Positions 1 to 11,589 of a DNA stretch of 64,000 bases are shown here, in pieces (positions within the stretch are counted from its first letter, which is position 1; each line of letters begins with the position of its first letter). The DNA comes from Arachis hypogaea (lineage: Eukaryota; Streptophyta; Magnoliopsida; Fabales; Fabaceae). The DNA is taken from contig NC_092054.1 in assembly GCF_003086295.3 (NCBI RefSeq), positions 39,501,294-39,565,293 of the forward strand. Direction: 5' to 3'. The position numbers were made by a program, and so were the translations under genes. Under the pieces are notes generated by a model. The model searched no databases, had not been told where the DNA came from, and was given only the letters and a program-made list of their open reading frames with translations.

Positions 1-93
1 AATCCGAATTAGTGCGGTTTTAATCGATTTTCGATTTAAATTGGATTGAATGAGCAGTTTAATTTAGATCGGTTTGAATTTGAACACCCTAGT
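1..93. mobile_element. End of a hAT-like nonautonomous repeat (partial)
   Basis: The reverse complement starts TAGGGTGTTCAAATTCAAACC and continues through Asn/Arg-neutral A/C-rich sequence with repeated AACCG-like words. This is the usual look of plant hAT-type MITEs that begin with a TAGGGGTGTTCAAA-like inverted repeat. Only one end is inside the window, so neither the partner repeat nor a target duplication can be checked. The assignment rests on resemblance alone. Confidence 0.4.
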
Positions 94-248
94 AGGAAAT
101 GCATATCCACGTTGCACCTTTTTTTTCTGAATTCAAAAAATGAACCTGAGAAGGTTCGAACCTTGCACATTCCTGGGATTTCGGAAGATATGCTCCTTTT
201 AGTCTTTTACTAACCCAGATACATCGTCCTTTTATAGATCACCAATAA
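94..248. other. Flanking DNA left of the MULE, no gene seen
   Basis: No coding potential is visible. A stretch at about 148-160 resembles a tRNA T-arm (GGTTCGAACC), but no partner A box was found at the right distance. The last ten bases (249-258) are the left target duplication of the MULE that follows. Confidence 0.5.
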
Positions 249-258
249 TAATAAATTT

Positions 259-451
259 GAATAATTGACCATTTGTACCCATGATAGTTCAGAACGCTGA
301 CAAATGTACCCATCGTAGAAGGAAACTGACTTTGTAACCATGAGAGATTGGCTCCGTGTGACAAAAATAGCCTGGCTTGGGTTGGCACCTGCTTCGGGTT
401 TGTATAGTCCTACATGGCAATCCAAACCTCCCAAAGCCCAATCCACGTGGA
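259..451 (+). repeat. Left terminal inverted repeat of the MULE
   Basis: 193 bp, matched by the reverse complement of 6226-6418 with only a C/T, a T/G and an A/G difference seen by eye. The open frames that cross it on either strand are shadows of the repeat. In the Mutator family the long TIRs also serve as promoters for the internal genes. Confidence 0.92.
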
Positions 452-589
452 TCTGAACGTTGTATATGTAGGTAATGGTTGAAATGAAAACCCTAGAAAG
501 CTCTCTTCCCCAATTCGAACCATAACCCCAAATCTAAAATTTTGTTGCAATTCGAACCATAACCTAGAGTGATCTCAGAACCCAGCGAT

Positions 590-921
590 GTCATCACACA
601 GATTTAACTCAGATGGAAATTACGAACCCTAACAGATGGTTCATCAGATGTCTTCTATGGGCGGTAAGGGACAGCTGCTGTTGTTGTTGAGGTTAGATAA
701 TGATTTCTGAGTTTTAGTTGACAAATTTGGTTTTTTTTTTCTCTCAGACAAGAGATTGCAGATACTTTGTTTTGGTGGATGAACTCGAACAAGGATGGGA
801 GGGCGTGGCAAGATGTTTAGCCAAGAGGAAGTTCGAGCATTGTTATGCAACGCCTGATGATGGATTGACTCTGAATTCAAGGGGGAAAATCTGCAAGCAT
901 CCTCAATTATGGCTAAGAAGA
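590..921 (+). pseudogene. Possible GRF-type zinc-finger gene fragment in the left MULE arm
   Basis: An ATG at about 589 opens a short frame starting MSSHRF that meets a stop after about 14 codons. After an acceptor-like TTTTTCTCTCAG at about 749 the frame resumes with RDCRYFVLVDE, resembling the C-x-x-F-x-W-x-D-E end of plant GRF zinc fingers, and runs to a stop near 921. It lies just inside the left TIR and converges on the transposase, the position of mudrB in maize MuDR, but the protein does not look like MURB. It could be a captured fragment or chance. The protein match is weak because the usual Trp is Leu. Confidence 0.3.
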
Positions 922-1588
922 TAGACAAATTTAGGGTTGAAATTAGGGGTGAAATTAGGGGAATTAGAGTGATGATTATTACTGTTGCACTGGGGTAGCA
1001 TTTTGTCTGTTTTGTGAGTTGTATTTGGTTATGAAATTATAAGACTTGTAAAAAGAGAGGTCTTTGTTCTGTCATAGTTAAAATTTTTGAATGATATTGG
1101 CATAATATGGATTGTTCCTAATTTATACTGGTTTACTTTTCATGTGATACATTGATGTAGATACACAATGTTTGAACTTGTTGCTGCAATCTAAAATGAC
1201 TCTGATAACATTAAGGATCAAACAGTAAGCTGGAAATTAGCAACCTAATAATTTTGCTTTTCAATATATGAGTAAGGAACAAATTGGATGACGAAAGTGT
1301 TGTAATAATAACAATAGTGATATCAAAAAGAGGCAAAAGAAGGCAAGTATATAATTGCTTTAAGAAGTAAATTGTTCATTATATATATATGGATGCTGGA
1401 GGTTCCAAACATTCTGATATTAGACAAAAAAGTCAAGTACTGGCCACTGAATTTACACCCTCAAAAAAAGCCTTACTAAGTCAGAACTAAGCAATAGGAT
1501 GAAAATGCATCAGAAAACACTAGAGTTATGTATCTCACAAGTGTAACCTAACAACAAAAAGCCAGATTCCAAATTTTGCAGTATTAGT

Positions 1589-4500
1589 CTATGATATTGG
1601 GGTCGAGTTACTGCTCCCGCTTGATAAACCATTTTTTCCTCTGCTTGATCCCCGTATCCTGCCTCGACCTCTACCTTGACCTCTCCTTCTATCAGATGTG
1701 CCTGAACCTATAGCTGTTGGAGTCACAACTCCAAGTGTGGGCATGAACTGCATGAACCGGGTGCTTGTTCCTGTACTAGCACCTTGCAGTGGATGTGGTG
1801 TAGTTTGAGAGTTGTGTGTGGAGGGAGTTGTTGCTGGCTGGTTGGCAGCTGGTGTACTTGGCTGCTGTCTTTGTCCGGTCGGAGGCGGGCGTTTAACACT
1901 TCTCCTTTTAACCTGTTTTCTGGTTGTTGCATTGGTTGGTTGTGGCTGTGGCTGTGCAGTTGGTGGGGGAGGCATTTGGTGAGGCTGCTGCAAACCATAG
2001 AACAACTCAGTTATTATCACACAAGGTTTGCTAGGCAGCTTAGTTAAATGATTAAAACAATGCACTTACTTGTTGAGTGTTTGTTCTTGCAGATTCGTTT
2101 CCTTCTTCAATGGCCTCCTGTTCAGCCTGTGCAGATTCTAATGTCTCCTCATAGTACATTTCAGCCAGTAAATCCTCATCCTCATCATCTGCTGGTGCTT
2201 GTGGGGCAGAACTCCCTTCACCTGCAGCTTCCTTACGCTTTTTACAACTTCTCTTATTGTGACCAGCCTAATGATAAACGTATTAGTCATAATTTGAACT
2301 AAAAATCACATTTATCAATAACTATAGAACATGACAAAATTTCAACTATAATTGGTTTAACATACCTGGAGGCAATACTTGCAGATAATAGTCCCAATCC
2401 TCCTCGTTGTTCTATGAGGGTCACTATTCTCCTTAGGGCCATCATTTCTCTTGTCTCTCTTGAGTGTAGGTCGACCAATTGGTTTTCTATACCGTGGTGG
2501 CAGAATGGGGAGGGTATCAACATCGTGCTCCCAGTACTCTTGGCTTGGAACTGGACGCATAGAAATCTGATAGGCTGCATTGTATGCACCCATGGTGAGC
2601 CAGTTGTGGGCATATTCTTCTGGCCTTCTGTTCTGGTAAGCCAAAGCAGCATAGGCATGTCTACATGGTAAACCTGTGATTTGCCATAGTTGACAGCTGC
2701 ATGTATCTTTGCCAAGATCCACACTTACCTTCGTTGGCAAGCAATGCACCTCATACACATTCCCTGCGTCATCTCCAGTAGGCAGAGGCATCCATTTGTT
2801 GCTCTCTCGCTTTTTCCTCTCTAATCTGCTCTGTTGGGTTGGTGCTAGTCTTCCGTTGTACCCAACCAAATCTTTTTTGTTTCTAGCCATAATCCTCATT
2901 ACGTAGCACCTGACTTCCTCCAACATTGTAATTATTGGCTTACCCCTCATCTTCTTAACTTTGGCATTAAACACCTCGCAGTTGTTGTTGGTGTAGTTGT
3001 CCAACTTAGGGTATTCACTAAAATGAGCTCTGCTCCATTGTTTAGGACTAATCTTATGCAGGTACTCCCAAGCCCCAGCATTGATGCTTTTCAGTCTCTC
3101 CATGGCAGCATTGAAGTCTTGTGTTGTGGTTGCCTTGGCACAAGACCACATGCACATTTTCAGCTGTAAGTCACTCCATTTCTTGCGAAAGTTTTGCCAT
3201 ATATGCATTGCACAGAATCTGTGGTTGGCATTTAGGTAAATCTCTTGTATGGCTGGGATTAGTCCCTATAGTAATTCATTTAAGTAAACACATCTCAGAT
3301 TTCAAACAAACCAGAAACAAATTTAAGTATTTAGCTAGACAATTTCCCAGCATTCCAATATCAGTCTCAAAACAAAACAGAGTTGTTTATCATCCTAAAC
3401 CAGATTCCAAATTCCCAGTAACAGTCTCAGCACAAACCATACATAACTAAAACTAAACCAGATTCCAATAATAACTCACAAGTCTCATTGACTATTTAGC
3501 TAATCCAACAATCCAAACACATCAATGTTAAATTCCGAAACAGAATTCAGTATTAATCTACTAATGATTAAGCAATGAGATTCCAATTAACTTCTAAAAC
3601 ATACCTAAACAAGACACAAAACAAATAATCAGCCATACATTATTATACATATATTAGGAGAAAACATCAAAGTCACTAAACACATGAATCAGCCATACAT
3701 GATTATAAGTAAATATGCACAAGTACCTTCTGCATATCTGACATGAAGTTAAACCCATTAGCTTGAAAATCTCCCACATCCTCCTTGAGTATCTCCAAAA
3801 ACCACTTCCAACTGTCTTTGTTCTCAGATTCAACAACTGCATAGGCAATAGGATAGATATGATTATTTGCGTCCTGTCCTATTGCAGTCAGCAACTGCCC
3901 CCCATAGTATCCTCTTATGAATGTCCCATCCAACCCTATAAAAGGTCGACATCCTCCCACAAACCCCTTCTTGCACGCTTCAAAGCAAACATAGATCCTC
4001 AGAAAAACTGGATTTGAGTCAGGCATGGGATTCGTTTGGATCCTTACTGTCGAACCTGGATTAGTCTTCAGTATCTGGTTACCATAATCACGAAGTCGTG
4101 CATATTGTGCAATCTCAGAACCTTCAATCCACTCTTTTGCTTTCTTCATAGATCTATAAATTTTTCTTTCATTGATTAGTACATCATACTTGCTTCTGAA
4201 GTATTGGTCAGCCTCTCTAACTGTCAAATTTGGCTACACTCGTATCCTCTCCTCCAACTCATCTATGACCCACTTTCCATCTGCTGACTTACAGCGATTG
4301 TCCCTACTACATGTATGTTCATTTACAAATGTCTTTACCTGAAAACTTGCTGGAAATGTTCTCTTGGCACAGTATATTTGCCAAGGACAGTCCTCATCAT
4401 AGCATATAGCCTTCGATCTTGTAGAATCACAACGAGCAAAGAATATGCTCCTTCCAATATTGATATTAAACTTTCTGACAGCCTTCCTAAAGTGGCTTAG

Positions 4501-5706
4501 AGTTTCAAACTCCATCCCAACCTCCAACCGAACCTGGTTAACTGGAGCATCAGCATTGCTCTGAGGAAAAACTGGAGTCTGTTCAGTATCATCGTCACTT
4601 GCTATGCTATGCAATTCCTATGATTCATAGCAATGATGACCAGGATTTTCATCAGAGAAATCATCATCATCAACGGGGACGTAGAAGGTTGGAGGCTTGT
4701 CTGGATCGGGGTTTGGAATGAAAGACTGGCCTGTAGGGGGCCTCTTAGTTGATCTCCTTTTATTCACCTTTGGCCTTCCCTGAACCTCCTCTGAAGGATT
4801 GCTCTGATCATTTTGGGGAGTTCTATTGGTGTCAGAGGGTGGGACTGTCTGAGGGATTGATTGTGAGAGTAGATTCTCATATGGATGTGGGGTGTATTGG
4901 GTTAGTTGTTCTGGTTCAAGAGGTGCAGAGACATTGGGTTCAGAAGAAGGGACTGAGTCTGAACAAACAGTGTGTGTTGGTTACTGATCTTGTTCAATAG
5001 GTGGCTGGGAAGGTTGGGACTGACTTGATGGTTGTTTATCTGGTATGCCAGGTGTTGGGGGAGGCTGAGAAACCTGTCCTGCCTCAACAGAAACTGAAAG
5101 TTGTGGGTCTGCTGTCTCCTGGGCCATAGTGATATTGTCCTCTTTTTAGGCCTCCAAACCAGCCTGTGTATGTGCCTCATAGGCCTCTTCCCTGCTCTGG
5201 GCCTCACTCCTTTTTTGGTCATCCATCCCAACTTGCAGATTACTTACAATTTCAGCATCATCCTCATCTTCCACTACTATCAACCTTCTTTTTGGACTCT
5301 TTTTCGGAGTTGGAACCCTTTTAGCTCAACGCTTTACTCTCATCTTTGATGGAGTCATGTTGTTCTCCTCAACTAACACGGGCTCATCCACCGGATGCTC
5401 TGTATATACATTTATTCTGTTACTGTTCTTCACAGTTGCCTCATACATCCTAACTATATCCATGTCAACCTTGAGGTCCCTCAACCCATCATCAAACCCT
5501 TTCCCAGGTTCCAGCCAGAAAAAATTAGAAACAGATGTATATCCTATGTCCTTCACCAAATCAGAAACGAAAAAACCATTCAAGGTATCAACATTAACCC
5601 TCTCTATCTCTGTGACTTCACCACCAACGTAACTAAGCTTCCCACACGGCCCTCTCTCAAACCGTCCTCTATGATTAATACACAGTGTTATATGGATGGT
5701 GGCCAT
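1589..5706 (-). pseudogene. mudrA-type MULE transposase, spliced, five nonsense codons
   Basis: DNA-cutting and joining transposase of the MULE. I start it at the ATG at 5706 (MATIHITL), just after an acceptor-like TTTCAG. In order: N-terminal plant-MULE domain (5706-5330), low-complexity Pro/Ser/Gln linker, MuDR DUF with CPWQIYC (about 4530-4250), MULE catalytic domain with GLDGTFIRGYYGGQLLTAIG and an SWKWFL motif (4227-3727), SWIM zinc finger CSCQLWQITGLPCRHA (about 2680), CCHC knuckle CKYC-LQAGH-NKRSC split by an intron, then a Pro/Gln-rich tail and an RGRGRGRIRG stretch. Introns inferred from GT-AG and frame, all phase 0: 3726-3266, 2365-2268 and 2069-1988. In-frame stops occur at 5328-5326, 5148-5146, 4983-4981, 4620-4618 and 4236-4234, so it is not functional. 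Each stop could come from one C-to-T change in CGA, CAA or CAG. Confidence 0.9.
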
Positions 5707-6225
5707 TCCTGAAACTGAAATAAACCAACACATTCTAAGAAAACAATGCATGTTACTACACCTAACACAAACCATAAATCAACTACTTCAGCACCTAACA
5801 CAAACCCTAAATCAATTAATCAACTAATTTAGCAATTCTCAGCCACGATTTCATATGGTAATGTAATCTGTCTAACTAGTCTCATTCAAATTTGAAATAA
5901 ATTAACACTGGCAATGACATACCTCAGCTCTCTGCCGACCAAAGGGGGTGACCTCTACACCGTCGGCGACGAAATCCCAGGGTTCGAGCTCTGCTGCCTA
6001 TTCCTTGCAAGTTTCTCTTCCACGTTCTCGTTTTGATGGCTCTGTACTGCTCCCAATGCCTTTTCCGACTTTGGAATGACAACGTTGAAAGCCGTAGCTT
6101 CAGGGTGATGGTTTGGGAGTGTTCCCGGCGTCTTCTCCGGCTTGGAAACAAAAGGACGTTCTCTGCTAGGGCATCAGCAAAGTCCCGCGAATTTTCCTTC
6201 AATGTTTAATTGTTTAATGTTAAAT
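5707..6225 (-). promoter_or_regulatory. 5' leader of the MULE transposase
   Basis: This stretch lies between the right TIR and the transposase ATG. It is richer in G+C than the rest of the element and ends in an acceptor-like TTTATTTCAGTTTCAG just before the start codon, so a leader intron is likely. The minus-strand frame at 5924-6202 has no recognisable protein and I read it as untranslated. Confidence 0.45.
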
Positions 6226-6418
6226 TCCACGTGGATTGGGCTTTGGGAGGTTCGGATTGCCATGTAGGACTATACAAACCCGAAGCAGGTGCCAACCCAA
6301 GCCAGGCTATTTTTGTCACACGGAGCCCATCTCTCATGGTTACAAAGTCAGTTTCCTTCTACGATGGGTACATTTGTCAGCGTTCTGAACTATCATGGAT
6401 ACAAATGGTCAATTATTC
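6226..6418 (-). repeat. Right terminal inverted repeat of the MULE
   Basis: Reverse complement of 259-451, followed directly by the second copy of the 10-bp target duplication (6419-6428). This is the TIR upstream of the transposase and therefore the likely promoter. Confidence 0.92.
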
Positions 6419-6449
6419 TAATAAATTTTTATTTTTATTTTTATAGTAA

Positions 6450-7500
6450 TACAAGGAACTTATATGCTGACGTGGCGTTTATACGTTGAATCTGAGAGTT
6501 TATTTGTTTAGGTGTCGTCACTAAAAAATTTTCGATTTATATTTATAAATTATAAATTATTATTTGTTTAGGTTATTATTTTCAAATTTTAAATTATTTT
6601 ATTTGTTTGGATTATTTTACTTAGGTTATTATTTTTTAAATTTTAAATTATTTTATTTAGGTTGTTATTTTTTAAATTTTAACACTATTTTTTAAAAAAT
6701 TATTAATTCTTTTTAGCATTATTTTTAAAATTTTGTTGATTTTTTAAAAAAAATTACAGCTACATACATTCTTTTAAAGAAATTTAGAGTTTTAAAAAAA
6801 TTTACGTTAATTGTACTTTCGATTGTTACATATTAATATTACTATAAAGATTTACGTTAATTTAGAGTTTTAAAAATTGTCAATTTATTTACTTTGTCTG
6901 TAAATTTTATTTAAATTCAAATTAAAATCAATCAAATTTTATAAATGGAGAGTTTATATGTTAACGTGGCGTTCATACGTTGAATCTGAGAGTGTATTTG
7001 CTTAAGTGTTGTCATTAAAAATTTTTCAATTTATATTTATAAATTATAAATTATTATTTGCTTGGATTGTTATTTTCAAATTTTAAATTATTTGTTTGGG
7101 TTGTTTTACTTAAGTTGTTATTTTTTAAATTTTAAATTATTTTATTTGTTTAGATTATTTTACTTAGGTTGTTATTTTTTAAATTTTAAATTATTTTATT
7201 TAGGTTGTTATTTTTTAAATTTTAGATTGTTATACTTGGATTGTTATTTTTTAAATTTTAAATTATTTTACCTAAATTGTTATTTTTTAAATTTTAACAC
7301 TATTTTTTAAAAATTTGTTAATTCTTTTTAGCATTATTTTTTAAAATTTTGTTAATTGTATTTTAAAAATTACAGTGTTCTTTTAAAGAAATTTAGAGTT
7401 TTAAAAAGATTTACGTTAATCGTACTTCGATTGTTACATATTAATATTACTATACAGATTTACGTTAATTTAGAGTTTTAAAAATTGTCAATTTATAAAG
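6450..7500. repeat. AT-rich direct duplication with an internal short-period repeat
   Basis: Two diverged direct copies. Copy 1 begins near 6460 with GACGTGGCGTTTATACG and copy 2 near 6958 with AACGTGGCGTTCATACG, an offset of about 494 bp. Both end in the same GTTACATATTAATATTACTATA block (about 6825 and 7433). Inside each copy a TTGTTATTTTTTAAATTTTA unit is repeated, three to four times in copy 1 and about six times in copy 2, which makes the Leu/Tyr/Phe-rich plus frame at 7062-7310. That frame is not a gene. Confidence 0.75.
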
Positions 7501-8110
7501 ATTTATATTATTGGATATCTTGCTGAAATTTAAAACAAAAAAATTCTTGAAAATAATAGCAAATCCATCAAGTACAATATTATTAAATTAAAGATTAATG
7601 ATGGATAATTATACATTTATTTTTATAAATATAAAAATTTTGATAATATCATCTTTTTAAATTGTTATTTTAACTTATTCTATCATATATAAATATTTTT
7701 ATTAATATTATTAATAGGTAACAAATGTATCTTAGTTATAATTTTTTAGATTCAAAAGCACCATTTTTAAACGTCAACTATTTAAATTTTTTGAAAAAAT
7801 CGTTTCGGATTGATTTTGAAAAAATATATTTAAATTTAAAAAAAATTAATAAAAAGCATTCTTTCCGTGATTTATTTCTTACGAATTTAAAATAATTAAT
7901 TAATTAATTATTAATTTTTTTAATTGTATTTGATATTTTTATTTTATTATTAATTTTTAAATTTTAAAAATATAAAATATATATATATATATATAATTTG
8001 ATATTATTTTATTGGCAGTTACTTTTTTAGTTATAATTATTTTTTGTTTATTTTGTTATAAAAAATATATTTAACATTAAATATTTTATTTGATATAAAA
8101 AAATAATGGA
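7501..8110. other. AT-rich noncoding stretch
   Basis: Mostly A/T runs with a short (TA)n tract at about 7976-7995. Nothing codes. If the Helitron that follows has an intact 5' end (TC...) it should lie in or left of this stretch, but I could not place it. Confidence 0.5.
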
Positions 8111-8111
8111 G

Positions 8112-9912
8112 TGTATACTTTTTGGCAATTATGCACATGAATTAAATGCTTTTTTGGGATCCGGCAATAAGAATGAAGCTATTGTCGTCTTACAATTTGT
8201 TAGAGTGAAGTTATATAACGCTAATATTTATCCATAATTTTTTAACAATATATTTTTATACGTGAGCTTTTACTCATTTTTTATATGAATTTTTACTCAT
8301 TTTGTATTAAATTATATTTTTCAAGAAAAATTGTTTTACAAAATTCCATGTATGGCACAAAGATATTCTTCAATTTTGAAGATGCAAATGTCATCCAATT
8401 TAAAAATAGGTGGGTATATTTTTTGTCTAATTCTTTAGTTTCATACTATGTGTGTTATCTAACATAGTTTTTTTTTTTTGCTTTATTTATCTAACTTTGT
8501 AAGATTTGAAGAACCTAGGGATAACATCGGCGGAATTCCAAATGAGGCTGCATTCTTAAAAATTTATCAACGCAAAATCATTGAACAGTTAAAAGAATTA
8601 GATACGGTAATTTTCTTTTTTTGAAAAAAGTTGAGAAAAAATAATGGAAATTCGTTGTACATAGATTATTTTTGTTTATTCATCTTATTTATTTAGGTAT
8701 ATCTTTTAGATTTAAAAACTCACCAAATTCAAGAAATTTAAATCATTAAGTTTTTTTTTTTTTCAGAATTTTGTTTGTGTTATCTTAACTACTATAAGTC
8801 ATATTATGGATACTCTCCAGACTAGTGGTACGGCCAATGTGAATGCAACAGGTCCACATATACTTTTACAAAAACTTTCAAATGTTCAAGTTGTGGTCGT
8901 CTCCTTTTATCCATAACTACAATGTTATTTATTTATTTTTTTAAATTAAAATCTATGCACATTGGATTAGATATTGAATAAGTCTATATTTAACTTTTTT
9001 TTATGTTACCTTTTTTTAAGCAGGTACCGAATAAAGCTTGGTGTCATTGATGATTCTGACTGTGCATGTTTCGTAGTCTTTGACAATGAGGTAAAACAAA
9101 TTTTGGGAAAGAACTGTGTAGAGATACTTGATCCACTCTTATTGGTAAGTTCTAACCAATATTTATTTTTAAAAACATTAGTGAAGATATTTTTAATAGA
9201 AATTTTTATATTATTTATTATTAATATATTATGTAATACCCTGTAGAAAGGAGATCTATCGGATATACCTACACTTTTGTTCAACCTAATTGATAAGACA
9301 TTTCTCTTTATCATTGAAGTTCAAATATCTGATAATCCACATTTTTCACTTTCTTAAAAAGTTAAGAAGATGACTGATAATGTGAACCTCATAAATAAAT
9401 TCAAAGAGACTCACCCTATTCAAATTGTGAGTATAATTATAAGTGTACTTTCTATTAAAAATCAGTTTATTTTTTGCTTCCTTAGTCATTAGTAGTATCT
9501 AATTTATAAATAATAATTAATAATTAACTATAATTTTAGGATGTTGACTACACTGGTAGTTTGCTTCTAATTTCAAAGGCATCCTCAATCATTGAAGGAA
9601 AAAAGTAGAAGGTGCTAAGGTATTTGTTCAAAAAATAAATTTTATGTTTGTTTATTCTTTCAAAATTGGATCTTAATTTTATTCAAAAAATATTATTGAG
9701 ATAAAATCAAAGGTTAGAAAGAAGTCTTTAATTTAACGTGGTATTTTGTACAGAATTTGTTGCTTGAATTCTCTAATGAAGTTGCGGCCAATAATGAATC
9801 CGAAGTGTTGGAAAATGCTATTACAACAACTAAGCGATTATCCTCGGAGTCGGAAGATTCGAAGGTGGAAGGAGATACCTCAACTTGCAAGAAGATCAAG
9901 ATTGAAAATTAA
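8112..9912 (+). pseudogene. RPA70-like OB-fold protein, Helitron-type, 3' exons
   Basis: Single-stranded-DNA-binding protein of the replication protein A large-subunit family. Exon-like pieces read in order: CILFGNYAHELNAFLGSGN (from 8112), QNSMYGTKIFF (about 8340), a block ending KIIEQLKELD before a donor at 8607, a zinc-ribbon-like piece with CEC and CSSC (about 8835-8890), a block 9024-9144 with clean AG and GT borders encoding an OB-fold strand (CACFVVFDNEV), 9247-9426, about 9541-9620 and 9754-9912 with a Lys-rich tail ending KKIKIEN. Stops in frame near 9354 and 9607 and a frame change near 8825 make it a pseudogene. The N-terminal exons are not visible. Confidence 0.72.
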
Positions 9913-10555
9913 ACTTGAGAATTTGGATGCACATATTTTGGAATCCCTTTTAGAGTCTATCTAATAGAATAATGCCAAGTATATATTTGTTTTGGTAAAA
10001 ACATTGTCTTTTTTTGAGTTGTTATTTTTCTTTTGGTTCTTTTCAATTTTTATGTTTGAAATTTAGAATTTTTTAAATATAAATTGAAGTTATTTGATTA
10101 TTACTTGTGGTTTTATTTTTAATTTGTTTCACACCGTTGATATTCTGATAATTTCTAATTTAATATTTAATGTCATAAAGTTATAAATTCCTTCTTTGAA
10201 TTATTGTTGATACAATTAAGTTAGTTAATAATTTTTAATGTGTACTTATTTAAAAAAATTAATTATAATTTTTAATTAAAGTATTATGTTTAGAATTTTA
10301 AATTTAAATTTAAATATATTTTTTTTTTGAATTTTTAAGTAAGCAATTAGGTTTGAGAATATTTTTTAAAAATTTATATAATTTATAAGCTACTATGCTA
10401 ATTACAAAGGATTATAATAAAGTAAATAGAATTACTAGTCTTATTAAGATGTAAGGTTATTTATACTATTTAAAAAAAATTTAATTTGACATTCTTCTAT
10501 ACTTAATTCTATTTTTAATGTTGTTCCGACAAAATTGAATTAATTTAGTATTTTA
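9913..10555. other. AT-rich noncoding stretch inside the Helitron
   Basis: No coding match. This is where the Rep and N-terminal helicase coding region might be expected, but only A/T-rich sequence is present. Confidence 0.5.
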
Positions 10556-10559
10556 AAAA

Positions 10560-11390
10560 AATTTAAATATTTTTTCTAAATTTACGTAATTTATAAGGTT
10601 ATTAATTTTTAGATTGTAGTTAATTTAGTTTATTTTTACCAGCAAATAATAAAATTGATACTATTTATGATGAAACTAAAAAATATTATTTTTAAATTAA
10701 CAAATTTCTATATTCCTAATGGACAACGAACGTTTGATTAGAAAATTGTATTTAAAAATTTAAAATTTGTACTAGCTAATTAGGAAATTCTATCTAAAAA
10801 ATTTGAAATTTAAAATTCTAATACTAATTTCTAATTAAGTGAATTCTTAATCGTTTCGATTTTTAAATTTAAATTTTTTTACTTGTCACATTTATAAATT
10901 TTTATTGTTATCTTTTAGAGTGTTTCTCCACAATAGAAGTACTTTCATCTTTTTCTCTCTTTTTAAATATATTTTTTTTCTAAATTTAAGTAATTTATAA
11001 GGTTATTAGTTTTTAGATTGTATTTAATTTTATTTATTTTTATTGATAAATAATAGGATTGATACTATTTATGACTAAACTAATAAAATTATTTTTAAAT
11101 TAACAAATTCCTATATTCCTAACGAACAACGAACATTTAATTAAAAAATTTTATTTAAAAATTTAAAATTTGCACTAGCTAATAAGGAAACTCTATTTAA
11201 AAATTTAAATACTAATTCTTAATTAAGTGACTTTTTAACTATTTTGATTTTTAAATTTAAATTTTTTTATTTGTCACATTTATAAATTTTTCTGTTTACT
11301 TTGTTTACATAGTTATTTTTTAGATTATCTCTGCACAACAATAGAGGTACTTTCATCTTTTTCTCTCTTTTTACTTATAAGCTATTAATT
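10560..11390. repeat. Two tandem copies of a roughly 408-bp AT-rich unit
   Basis: The stretch from about 10573 (AATTTACGTAATTTATAAGG) is repeated from about 10982 (AATTTAAGTAATTTATAAGG), and both copies end in GAAGTACTTTCATCTTTTTC or GAGGTACTTTCATCTTTTTC (about 10936 and 11345). The copies look 85-90 percent alike by eye. They code for nothing. Confidence 0.75.
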
Positions 11391-11589
11391 TTCAATCTCT
11401 TTATTTAAGAAAATGAAAAAAATTAACTATAAGTTGAATTTATTGATCGTGAGATTAAACTTATATTTATAAAAAAAAAACTTTTGTAAAAAAAATATAT
11501 ATTATTTTTCGTAAAATATGTTTACTTAACTAAATAAATGAGAATGAAAAGGAAATTAAAGCAGTCATTGAATTTACGTAACTAATATT

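Larger units (their letters stand above)
259..6418 (-). mobile_element. Complete Mutator-like element (MULE) with long TIRs
   Basis: A 6160-bp element bounded by 193-bp inverted repeats (259-451 and 6226-6418) that differ at about three positions. The ends read GAATAATTGACCATTTG, close to the GAGATAATTGCCATT end of maize Mu elements. The ten bases just outside are identical on both sides (TAATAAATTT at 249-258 and 6419-6428), the expected 9-11 bp Mutator target duplication. Inside are a minus-strand mudrA-type transposase pseudogene driven from the right TIR and a possible short plus-strand gene next to the left TIR. Clean ends argue for a fairly recent insertion, whereas the transposase is dead. 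Confidence 0.92.

Noticed and set aside
210..446. Matching open frames at 210-446 (minus) and 6210-6446 (plus)
   Set aside because: They are the two terminal inverted repeats of the MULE read in the same sense. No protein resemblance beyond the repeat.
7062..7310. Leu/Tyr/Phe-rich frame with repeated LFYLGCYFLNFK
   Set aside because: Product of a short AT-rich tandem repeat; no start context and no known domain.
10560..11390. Pair of direct repeats as possible LTRs
   Set aside because: The copies are directly adjacent, with no interior, no TG...CA ends and no PBS or PPT.
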